DNA from: Bacteroidales bacterium
GTDB lineage: Bacteria > Bacteroidota > Bacteroidia > Bacteroidales > P3
Length of the DNA stretch: 64,000 nt
Assembly (NCBI GenBank): GCA_031272705.1
Contig: JAISTG010000013.1
Coordinates: 1 to 64,000 of the forward strand
Direction of reading: 5' to 3'
The translations under genes were made by a program, and so were the position numbers. Within the stretch, counting starts at the first letter, position 1, and every line of letters starts with the position of its first letter. The notes below the pieces were generated by a model that had not been told where the DNA came from, ran no database searches, and saw only the letters and a list, made by a program, of their open reading frames with translations. This document shows positions 34,224 through 41,373 of the stretch, in pieces.

Positions 34224-34950
34224 CGAAATAGAACGATACCAAAGGCAAATAATACTTCCGCAGTTCGGCGAAGAAGCACAAGAAAAACTTAAAACAGCCT
34301 CCGTTTTAATTGTAGGAGTAGGCGGACTTGGCTCCGTGGCAAGTCTTTATCTTGTTGCGGCTGGTGTGGGTAAAGTAGGGTTAGTGGATAATGACGTTGT
34401 GAGCCTCACAAACCTTCAACGACAGATTCTTTATCGTGAAAACGAGATTGGAAAAGGCAAAACAGGACTTGCAAAAGAAACTCTCAATCGCCTTAATTCC
34501 AATGTTAAAATAGAGATATATCCTTGTATGCTCACGAAAGAAAATGCTGACGTGATATTCAAAGATTTTGACATAATTATTGACTGTACCGACAATTTTA
34601 AGAGTCGTTTCATAATCAATGATGCTTGCGTAGCATTAGGCAAACCATTTGTTTATGGTTCTATATCTGCGTATAGCGGGCAGGTTGCGGTCTTTAATCA
34701 GAACGAAAACGCCGCCACGTATCGCTGTCTCTTCCCTTGCGAATGCCAAATTGCCGATATGGAAAATCCCAACAAAGGTGTAATGGGTGTTTTGCCTGCA
34801 ATAACGGCTTCCATTGAAGTAAATGAGGCGTTAAAACTCATTACAGGCGTTGGAAAGGGGCTTTACAACCGGTTACTCCTTATAAACATATTCAATAATG
34901 AGTTTCAAACACTTGACATTGAGCCTTTAAGAAACAGAAACAATGAATAA
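34210..34950 (+). CDS. HesA/MoeB/ThiF family adenylyltransferase
   Basis: A 246-aa E1-like enzyme that adenylates the C-terminal Gly-Gly of a sulfur-carrier protein (MoaD or ThiS) for molybdopterin or thiamine synthesis. It has VLIVGVGGLGSVASLYLVAAGVGKVGLVDNDVV (ATP site), the Arg finger in NLQRQILY, and DCTDNFKSR. The zinc-binding CxxC pairs of MoeB are only partly present (YRCLFPCEC). No sulfur-carrier gene is nearby, so the pathway is open. It overlaps both neighbours. Confidence 0.88.
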   Translation: MLTANEIERYQRQIILPQFGEEAQEKLKTASVLIVGVGGLGSVASLYLVAAGVGKVGLVDNDVVSLTNLQRQILYRENEIGKGKTGLAKETLNRLNSNVKIEIYPCMLTKENADVIFKDFDIIIDCTDNFKSRFIINDACVALGKPFVYGSISAYSGQVAVFNQNENAATYRCLFPCECQIADMENPNKGVMGVLPAITASIEVNEALKLITGVGKGLYNRLLLINIFNNEFQTLDIEPLRNRNNE

Positions 34951-35902
34951 CAGGCAACGATACGGCGAATTCTGCAAACAAAATCCTGATATGTCGATTT
35001 TTTTGCAAGATTGGTGGCTTGATATAGTTTATTGTAACGACTGGAACTATCTTTCTGTGGAAGAGAATCAGCAACTTATAGCCGTATTACCTTATTACGT
35101 TAAACATAAATTCGGTTTCCGTACCATAATGCCGCCTCCACTTTCGCCCGTAAATGGTTTCTGGATTGCATATCCGCAAAACATTGGACGCATAAAGCGT
35201 ATTAGCCTTGAGAATCAAGTGATGAACGACTTCGCAAAGCAGTTAGAAAATATGCGATTAGCGTTTTATTCTCATCAATACTCATTTCACTTTCAGAATT
35301 GGCTGGGATATTACTGGCAGGGCTTCACTCAAATGTCTAAAGTTGCATACCACATTGATCTTACGCAGGATTGGGACAGCATAGAGGCTGATATACACAA
35401 CAAAACAAGACGTGTAATTCGTACGGCAAAGGAAAATTTGACCGTAAAGTTCAATGCCATTGATGCTAAAACTTTTTGGGACATCAACAGTAAAAGTTTC
35501 AGCCGTCAAAACCTTAAAGTGCCGTATCCTTACGGCATTTTTGAACACTTGTTTAATGAGTTACGCTCACGGAACAAGGCTTTGGCAATATCTATTGAAA
35601 ATTCACAGGGACAAATCATTGCTTGCCTGCTTGCTGTTTTGAATGCAGGTGTATGTGATGCTCTTGTGGCAGGTACGGATACTGATTTACGAAGCACAAA
35701 CGCCACAACATTAGCCTATTACGAAGCAATACGATACGCCAAAGAAAATTCCTGTACATTGTTTAATTTTAATGGCTCAATGTTACAGTCTGTTGAAACG
35801 TTTTATAGACATTTTGGCGGCATACAAACTCCTTACAACCTGATAGAAAAGCGTTACAGCACGCTGTATTCTCATTTGCGCCACTTAAAACACGGCGTTT
35901 AG
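34943..35902 (+). CDS. FemAB-like GNAT acyltransferase
   Basis: A 319-aa protein with the double-GNAT layout of FemAB and related amino-acyl or acyl transferases. The motifs DIHNKTRRVIRTAKENLTVKF and LLAVLNAGVCDALVAGTDTDLRSTNATTLAYYEAIRYAKENSCTLFNFNGSMLQSVETFYRHFGG correspond to the acceptor and donor parts. It probably acts on envelope or peptidoglycan precursors; the substrate is unknown. Last gene of the operon, overlapping the ThiF-like gene by 8 bp. Confidence 0.8.
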   Translation: MNNRQRYGEFCKQNPDMSIFLQDWWLDIVYCNDWNYLSVEENQQLIAVLPYYVKHKFGFRTIMPPPLSPVNGFWIAYPQNIGRIKRISLENQVMNDFAKQLENMRLAFYSHQYSFHFQNWLGYYWQGFTQMSKVAYHIDLTQDWDSIEADIHNKTRRVIRTAKENLTVKFNAIDAKTFWDINSKSFSRQNLKVPYPYGIFEHLFNELRSRNKALAISIENSQGQIIACLLAVLNAGVCDALVAGTDTDLRSTNATTLAYYEAIRYAKENSCTLFNFNGSMLQSVETFYRHFGGIQTPYNLIEKRYSTLYSHLRHLKHGV

Positions 35903-36012
35903 AAATCCGTACTTAACGGACAAAAGTGAGGGTGCTACTTTTCATAAGCCCTTGCTAAATAAGCGTTAATTAAGGTTTTTTTATGCTCTTTTTCCATTAA
36001 ACCTTCAAAATC

Positions 36013-36041
36013 AAAAGCCCATTAAAAATAGAATGGGCTTT
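36013..36041 (-). terminator. Terminator of the tRNA operon
   Basis: AAGCCCATT/AATGGGCTT stem with an 8-nt loop, T-run on the minus strand, 10 bp past the tRNA-Arg 3' end. Confidence 0.8.
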
Positions 36042-36050
36042 GAATTTACG

Positions 36051-36124
36051 TGATCTAAGCAGGATTCGAACCTGCGACCTACTGCTTAGAAGGCAGTTGC
36101 TCTATCCAGCTGAGCTATTAGACC
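36051..36124 (-). tRNA. tRNA-Arg (anticodon TCT)
   Basis: Cloverleaf is complete: acceptor GGTCTAA/TTAGATC, anticodon arm ACTGC-CTTCTAA-GCAGT, T arm with GGTTCGAATCC. CCA is not encoded. Confidence 0.93.
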
Positions 36125-36187
36125 TTACGAATGCTTTTTTATCTTAAAAAAGGAATCAAACAAACTTCTGATTCCTTTTCTTCCGAG

Positions 36188-36262
36188 TCGGGGTGGCAGG
36201 ATTCGAACCTGCGACCTCCTGGTCCCAAACCAGACGCGATAACCGGACTACGCTACACCCCG
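36188..36262 (-). tRNA. tRNA-Pro (anticodon TGG)
   Basis: Acceptor CGGGGTG/CACCCCG, anticodon loop TTTGGGA with TGG, T arm GGTTCGAATCC. Second gene of the three-tRNA unit. Confidence 0.93.
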
Positions 36263-36283
36263 AATTTATTTCCTTTTTCTGCT

Positions 36284-36373
<90 letters not shown>

Positions 36374-36394
36374 AAATTGCTTTGAAAAGGGATT

Positions 36395-36403
36395 GCAAAG
36401 GTA
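36395..36403 (-). promoter_or_regulatory. Promoter of tRNA Ser-Pro-Arg operon
   Basis: Minus strand TACCTTTGC, 22 bp before the tRNA-Ser 5' end. Confidence 0.75.
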
Positions 36404-36566
36404 CAATAAATTTTTCATATACCAAATTTTTCCTGTCTTTTCTTGAAAAAAAATTTGTTAAATACTCATTATAAATTAGTTATATTTTGCAATAAATTTT
36501 CCTTTTGCGGTTATAATTTGTCTTTAAGGGCGTAAATTTTCACAAAATCAGCATTTCATTTTTTGT

Positions 36567-36661
36567 AATCAAATTCCAAAAAATTAGAATCAAATTACAG
36601 AAATCTATAATCAAATTCTAATACGCTGGAATTTGATTATAGATTTCTGTAATTTGATTTC
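36567..36661. repeat. Family II 21-bp phased array
   Basis: Exact 21-bp register at 36567, 36588, 36609 (AATCAAATT) and 36630, 36651 (AATTTGATT). Orientation pattern F-F-F-R-R, the same as the array at 47473. Linkers such as ACAGAAATCTAT and ATAGATTTCTGT are reverse complements of each other with one half swapped. It ends within a few bases of the thioesterase stop codon. Confidence 0.9.
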
Positions 36662-36663
36662 AC

Positions 36664-37080
36664 TTAATCCATATATGGTTTCAGGCTGTCCTTTATCCAT
36701 TGTGGGAGGCGTAAAGGTTTGTTTGTTGCCGTATCAACAAAGGCAAGCGTGTTGTAACCGACACAAAGTAAGTTTTCTGTGCCGTTTTCATTTCTTATTA
36801 TTTCGTAATCAAAACGTATTTTAGCCATCGGCATTTCCGTTATTTTCGTTCGCACTACAAGAATGTCATCATAAAAAGCAGGAAGCAAATAACGAGCGAA
36901 CTGTTCAACGACAGGCATCGTTACTCCCTTGTTTTCAATTTTTTTATATCCGATTCCAAGACTGCGCATCGTTTCCGTACGACCGCGTTCAAAAAATAAA
37001 AAATAGCGACTGTTGTGCATAATGCCCATTTTGTCCGTATCAACGTATTCAACACGTATTTCAAAGTCGTAGATGTACAT
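36664..37080 (-). CDS. Acyl-CoA thioesterase (YbgC/4HBT hotdog family)
   Basis: A 138-aa single-hotdog thioesterase. YVDTDKMGIMHNSRYFLFFERGRTE holds the catalytic Asp of the 4-hydroxybenzoyl-CoA thioesterase type. Probably cytoplasmic hydrolysis of short acyl-CoAs; natural substrate unknown. No consensus promoter is visible in the 70 bp after rpmB, which ends in a terminator. Confidence 0.88.
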   Translation of the reverse strand: MYIYDFEIRVEYVDTDKMGIMHNSRYFLFFERGRTETMRSLGIGYKKIENKGVTMPVVEQFARYLLPAFYDDILVVRTKITEMPMAKIRFDYEIIRNENGTENLLCVGYNTLAFVDTATNKPLRLPQWIKDSLKPYMD

Positions 37081-37097
37081 TTGGCTAAAGCTTTACA

Positions 37098-37126
37098 CAA
37101 AAAGCCCTCAACAAAACATTGAGAGC
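37098..37126 (-). terminator. Terminator of rpmB
   Basis: Minus strand GCTCTCAA / TTGAGGGC stem with a 7-nt loop followed by five Ts. Confidence 0.8.
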
Positions 37127-37153
37127 CTCATCTATATGTATAATAAAAAAAAC

Positions 37154-37393
37154 TTATAAGCGAATTATTCCTTTTTCTACCGAATTTTGCAGACACGCCA
37201 TAATACCTTTTTTGTTTATTGTGCGCATTCCCGCTGCAGAAACCTTCAAAGTAACCCACATATCTTCCTCCGGAATGTAAAATTTCTTTACTTGCAGATT
37301 CGGATAAAACCTTCTTTTGGTCTTAATGTTGGAGTGCGAAACTCTGTTCCCTCCAATAGCCTTTTTCCCTGTTATTTCACAAATTCTTGACAT
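37154..37393 (-). CDS. rpmB: 50S ribosomal protein L28
   Basis: A 79-aa L28: [34 protein letters not shown] is the diagnostic N-terminus and [29 protein letters not shown] the core. Monocistronic with its own terminator. L33, often adjacent in Bacteroidota, is not here. Confidence 0.96.
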   Translation of the reverse strand: MSRICEITGKKAIGGNRVSHSNIKTKRRFYPNLQVKKFYIPEEDMWVTLKVSAAGMRTINKKGIMACLQNSVEKGIIRL

Positions 37394-37437
37394 TTCTTTC
37401 TATATTTTTAGTTACAAATTCTCTTGTTTTGAGGACT

Positions 37438-37446
37438 GCAAAGGTC
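37438..37446 (-). promoter_or_regulatory. Probable promoter of rpmB
   Basis: Minus strand GACCTTTGC, one mismatch to TAnnTTTGC, 45 bp before the ATG. Confidence 0.45.
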
Positions 37447-37638
37447 GTAATTTTTTTTCAACTGACAAAATGTTTTGGCGAAAAAATTTATATTCAAGCG
37501 AAATTTCTTTATTTTTCTTCCCTTTTTTCGGCAGATTATAATCAAAAAATAGAAAATTCAAATGATTGAAATCCAACTCATAACAAGGGGAAAATAAATT
37601 ATTTTCGTCAAAAGGTTTGGTATGTCAAGAAAATATCG

Positions 37639-37647
37639 TACTTTTGC
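37639..37647 (+). promoter_or_regulatory. Promoter of tRNA-Lys
   Basis: TACTTTTGC, 15 bp before the tRNA 5' end. Confidence 0.75.
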
Positions 37648-37662
37648 ATCCTCAAAACAGGA

Positions 37663-37735
37663 GACTAATTAGCTCAGCAGGTAGAGCACATCCCTTTTAA
37701 GGATGGGGTCCTGGGTTCGAGTCCCAGATTAGTCA
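37663..37735 (+). tRNA. tRNA-Lys (anticodon TTT)
   Basis: Acceptor GACTAAT/ATTAGTC, anticodon arm CATCC-CTTTTAA-GGATG, T arm GGGTTCGAGTCC. No encoded CCA. An imperfect GGCTCT/AGAGTC hairpin with Ts follows (37737-37770) and may terminate it. Confidence 0.94.
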
Positions 37736-37869
37736 CAAAGGTTGGCTCTAATTAAGAGTCGCCTTTTGTTATTTTAAGGAAGATTGTCATAAATGAAGCA
37801 TTATTTTGTTTTACTTAATCCCAATTTAACAATAATCCGCTACAAATTAACCAAAATAAATAAAAGAAT

Positions 37870-37878
37870 TACCTTTGC
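37870..37878 (+). promoter_or_regulatory. Promoter of ribD
   Basis: TACCTTTGC, 21 bp before the ATG, so the leader is too short for an FMN riboswitch. Confidence 0.75.
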
Positions 37879-37899
37879 AGTCTCAAAAATACATACTAT

Positions 37900-38901
37900 A
37901 TGATTGACGAGAACTTATATATGCGAAGATGTTTCCACCTGGCACTTTTGGGAAGTGGAAATGTGTCGCCGAATCCGTTAGTTGGAGCGGTGATTGTACA
38001 TAACGGGCGGATAATAGGCGAAGGGTACCACAAAAAGTATGGCGATAAACACGCAGAGGTGATGGCGGTGGAGGCGGTTAAGGACAAATCGTTACTGGCG
38101 GCATCCACTCTTTATGTGAATTTGGAGCCGTGCTGTCATTGGGGGCATACTCCGCCCTGTGCGGAGATGATTATAAAACATAAGATACCCAAAGTAATCA
38201 TTGCGAACCGCGATACAAATCCGAAGGTCAGCGGCGGAGGCGTAAAGATACTTAAAGAGAACGGAATAGAGGTCATTTGTGGTATTTTGGAACGGGAGGG
38301 AAGATATTTGAACCGCCGCTTCTTTACCTTTCACGAAAAGCATCGTCCCTACGTCATCCTCAAATGGGCGGAAACGATAGATGGATTCATGGATACGGAC
38401 AGGCAGGCGGGGATTGACCCCGTTTGGATAAGTAACGACGTCTCAAAGGTTTATGTGCATAAGCAGCGAGCCGAAAATGATGCTATTTTTGTGGGATTTA
38501 ACACCATTCTCAGAGATAATCCCCACCTGAATGTGCGTTTTTACTTCGGGCAAAATCCCGTACGCCTCACTTTTGCACGCAGGGACAGCATTAACGCCGA
38601 GACTAAACTTACTCATCATTTTTTTGACAATTCGCAACCGACCGTTATTTTCCCGCAACAACCTCTTAATGACCTTCTTACTTCGCTTTATGACAGGAAA
38701 ATCAATTCGTTGATAGTTGAAGGGGGAAGGCATACCCTTGAAATGTTTATTGAACAAAATCTTTGGGACGAAGCCTTCGTTATCGTTGGAAATAAGGTCT
38801 TTGAAAGAGGTTTGAAAGCCCCCGTTTTGAACAGGGATTTCCACCATATTTACCTGAATGACAATACAATAAAACACTACATCCTTCAACCCTTCGCATA
38901 A
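37900..38901 (+). CDS. ribD: Bifunctional riboflavin biosynthesis deaminase/reductase RibD
   Basis: A 333-aa enzyme for two steps of riboflavin synthesis. The N-terminal deaminase has the zinc motif HAEVMAV (HAE) and EPCCHWGHTPPC (PCC...C). The reductase domain follows from about 140 (PYVILKWAETIDGFM, NSLIVEGGRHTLEMFI). Full length for the family. Monocistronic; other rib genes are not in the window. Confidence 0.95.
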   Translation: MIDENLYMRRCFHLALLGSGNVSPNPLVGAVIVHNGRIIGEGYHKKYGDKHAEVMAVEAVKDKSLLAASTLYVNLEPCCHWGHTPPCAEMIIKHKIPKVIIANRDTNPKVSGGGVKILKENGIEVICGILEREGRYLNRRFFTFHEKHRPYVILKWAETIDGFMDTDRQAGIDPVWISNDVSKVYVHKQRAENDAIFVGFNTILRDNPHLNVRFYFGQNPVRLTFARRDSINAETKLTHHFFDNSQPTVIFPQQPLNDLLTSLYDRKINSLIVEGGRHTLEMFIEQNLWDEAFVIVGNKVFERGLKAPVLNRDFHHIYLNDNTIKHYILQPFA

Positions 38902-38934
38902 GTCCTCCGGAGTTTAAAGGATGTCCCGCAAGAT

Positions 38935-40326
38935 TTAATTACCGCACCTGACGGTTGTATTTTGGGAAGATTCTATTTTGAAGTCTTGCGTTATGGTTTG
39001 CAGGGTTTTAACGGATTTTTGGGGGCGTAAAACCACAACATATTCGCCGGGCAACAGCGAAAAATTTTCGTTCGCAAGGTTTGGATTAAGCCCGCAGACC
39101 AATCGCAGGTGTCCGTCCTCCTTCACAAATATCGCCCCCAGCATTTCGTTACCCTTATTGATTTGCGCAATGCCTGTCATCGGAATTTCTATGGTGGTAA
39201 CGGCACTCCGGCTAATCTCAATGCTGTCAAGATTAAGGCGAGGTTGCGTTAGAATTTCTATATCGTAAGTCCCTGTGATGTACTTTACTGTTTCGTTGAT
39301 ATTCTGTGTGTTAAGGGTTTTGTTCGTTTTTGCTTGGCGGACAATAATCATCGGCGGATTACCGGTATTCTGCCCGTTTTTGCCTGTAAATTTCACTATG
39401 AGGCTACCCTGCGGCACTTGCACGGGGATAATGGTGTGCTTAGCGGGCAACAGTTTGATGTTCTCTATCTTAACCTCCGGAATAGTATGCACCACCAGAT
39501 CATAAGCGAGCAAAGGATCCAACGTAAGGGTGTCACTCAGACCTTTGGAGTTAAACGTGTGCATATAAGTGTATTTCGGCAGTTGGCTGTAGTGGTCGTA
39601 GAAGGTTATGGGGACATTAGTTTCATTTGCCTCCATGTAAGCATCCAACAGATTTACCTGACAGGTCGTTTTATCTAACAACTGCGCAATTATATTATTG
39701 AGTACCTGTGAAAATTCTATTTCGTTATTGGTTTCAAAGTAGTTACCGATACATTCCAAGTGTGCCTGCAACGCCCCAATACCGATAACGAAAGGTTTAT
39801 GTATCTTACCGTTCTGTTGCAGATTGGTAGATATTTCACAAGGGTCTTCATTGCAATCGTCGGTGCCGTCCGTTATTAAAATTACGATGTTACGACAATT
39901 CTCGCAGTATGGAAAATCATCCTCGGAGCGTTTAATACTGTACGCCAAGGGGGTATTCCCTTTTGGAACTAATGCTTTCAGTTTTGCCTTAACGACATCA
40001 AAATTATTCTTTGAGAACGCCACCTCAAGACGGGAGTCCGTACAGGTTTCTTTTGAGTCATTTTCTCCTCCGCCAAAGGTACGCACCGCAAATTCAACAT
40101 TTTCTCTGCCGTGAAGACTGTCTATTATGTTTGAAATAAGGGTTTGCGTAATTTTGATTTTGGTATCGCTCTGCCATTTGAGTCCCATACTTTTTGAGCA
40201 GTCAATAATGAAAAGAATACGGGTTTTTTGCCAAAGGTTGCTTTTGGTAATTTTTACGCCGACGGGCTGAGCCGCTGCACCAATAAATATAAGGTGTAAA
40301 AGTATAATGATAAATACTTTCTTCAT
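38935..40326 (-). CDS. Secreted von Willebrand factor A domain protein
   Basis: A 463-aa protein with a signal peptide (MKKVFIIILLHLIFIGAAAQ). The VWA domain at about 30-210 has the metal-ion adhesion motif DCSKS and later KGNTPLAYSI and ILITDGTDDC. The rest is beta-rich without known domains. No lipobox, so periplasmic or surface. It starts 3 bp after the transketolase N-half gene and is probably co-transcribed with it, which is an odd pairing. Confidence 0.82.
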   Translation of the reverse strand: MKKVFIIILLHLIFIGAAAQPVGVKITKSNLWQKTRILFIIDCSKSMGLKWQSDTKIKITQTLISNIIDSLHGRENVEFAVRTFGGGENDSKETCTDSRLEVAFSKNNFDVVKAKLKALVPKGNTPLAYSIKRSEDDFPYCENCRNIVILITDGTDDCNEDPCEISTNLQQNGKIHKPFVIGIGALQAHLECIGNYFETNNEIEFSQVLNNIIAQLLDKTTCQVNLLDAYMEANETNVPITFYDHYSQLPKYTYMHTFNSKGLSDTLTLDPLLAYDLVVHTIPEVKIENIKLLPAKHTIIPVQVPQGSLIVKFTGKNGQNTGNPPMIIVRQAKTNKTLNTQNINETVKYITGTYDIEILTQPRLNLDSIEISRSAVTTIEIPMTGIAQINKGNEMLGAIFVKEDGHLRLVCGLNPNLANENFSLLPGEYVVVLRPQKSVKTLQTITQDFKIESSQNTTVRCGN

Positions 40327-40329
40327 TAT

Positions 40330-41175
40330 CTAAAAGTCTCCCAACGTTTCTTCCAATTGCGACAAAGCAGCCTCCGCCTGTTCCTGCGAAGGAGCGGAGC
40401 CATGCCAAGAATTCTTTCCGCACATAAAATCTACGCCATATCCCATTTGAGTATCGGCAAGAATAATCACGGGGTTGCCTTTGCCGGTAAGAGTTTTCGC
40501 TACATTCAGACAAGTAACAACGGATTCCATATCATTTCCTGCACATTCCAATACCCGCCATCCAAATGCCAAAAACTTATCTTTCAAATTGCCCAACGAA
40601 CATACCTCTTCGTTTGAACCGTCTATCTGTACTTTGTTATAATCCACCACAGCCACAAGGTTATCTACCTTCTTAGCCGCCGCAAACATCACTGCCTCCC
40701 ATATTTGTCCCTCCTGCAATTCGCCGTCTCCGTGAAGGGTAAAAACTAATGATTTGTCGGCATTAAGTTTCTTTGTCAAGGCAGCACCGATTGCTACCGA
40801 CAAACCCTGTCCCAGAGACCCTGATGCCACACGTACCCCCGGTAAATTATGGGATACGCTTGGGTGTCCCTGCAATCGCGAACCCAACTTACGGAAAGTG
40901 GCAAGTTCTTTCGTAGGGAAGTACCCTCTATGAGCCAAAACACTATAAAACACAGGGGTTACGTGCCCTATGGACAGGAAAAACATATCCTCATTTTTGC
41001 CTTCGCGAGTGAAATTTTGAGGATTGATATTCATTAGTTCAAAATAGAGAGCCACCATTATTTCGGTTGAAGACAGCGAACCGCCCGGATGCCCCGATTG
41101 AGCCGCAGCCGTCATTCTTATAATATCCCTTCTAACTTGGGAAGAAATTGCTTTTAATTCTGTTATAGTTGCCAT
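40330..41175 (-). CDS. Transketolase, N-terminal subunit
   Basis: A 281-aa thiamine-diphosphate-binding half of transketolase: GHPGGSLSSTEIMVALYFELMN, SLGQGLSVAIGAALT, and the ThDP motif GDGELQEGQIWEAVMFAAAKKVDNLVAVVDYNK. The partner C-terminal half is at 27401-28357, transcribed in the same direction but 12 kb away with many genes between. Promoter at 41207-41215. Confidence 0.93.
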   Translation of the reverse strand: MATITELKAISSQVRRDIIRMTAAAQSGHPGGSLSSTEIMVALYFELMNINPQNFTREGKNEDMFFLSIGHVTPVFYSVLAHRGYFPTKELATFRKLGSRLQGHPSVSHNLPGVRVASGSLGQGLSVAIGAALTKKLNADKSLVFTLHGDGELQEGQIWEAVMFAAAKKVDNLVAVVDYNKVQIDGSNEEVCSLGNLKDKFLAFGWRVLECAGNDMESVVTCLNVAKTLTGKGNPVIILADTQMGYGVDFMCGKNSWHGSAPSQEQAEAALSQLEETLGDF

Positions 41176-41206
41176 TTTTTTATCTTATTGATTTGATTTT
41201 GCGGTT

Positions 41207-41215
41207 GCAAAAGTA
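41207..41215 (-). promoter_or_regulatory. Promoter of transketolase N-half
   Basis: Minus strand TACTTTTGC, 32 bp before the ATG. Confidence 0.75.
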
Positions 41216-41267
41216 GTAAAAAATCTTTTAATGCAAAAGCATCCGTATTATTGATGCCGCTGCCATG

Positions 41268-41370
41268 GTTCGGAACTTCTGCGGGAAAATGTAGAACTTT
41301 TAGGGGAGGAGATAAAAGTTTTGGGGGAGGATGTAGAACTTTAGGGGAAGAGATAAAAGTTCTACGGGAA
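41268..41370. repeat. Family I phased array, second locus
   Basis: Units start at 41289, 41310, 41331 and 41351 (21, 21, 20, 20 bp), with a decayed one before. Cores are GTAGAACTTTTA, ATAAAAGTTTTG, GTAGAACTTTA and ATAAAAGTTCTAC, each followed by a G-run. These are the words of the array at 1-120 read on the other strand, with halves recombined: the last unit joins ATAAAAG to TTCTAC, a combination absent from 1-120. It lies between the transketolase promoter and the TamL-like stop. Confidence 0.88.
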
Positions 41371-41373
41371 TGA

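Noticed and set aside
34210-34950. Part of an antiphage ubiquitin-like conjugation system (E1 gene)
   Set aside because: The protein is a single-domain MoeB/ThiF type of usual length, with no E2, JAB or ubiquitin-like genes nearby.
37736-37899. FMN riboswitch before ribD
   Set aside because: The -7 element is only 21 bp from the ATG, leaving no room for the structure, and no RFN-like motifs are visible.
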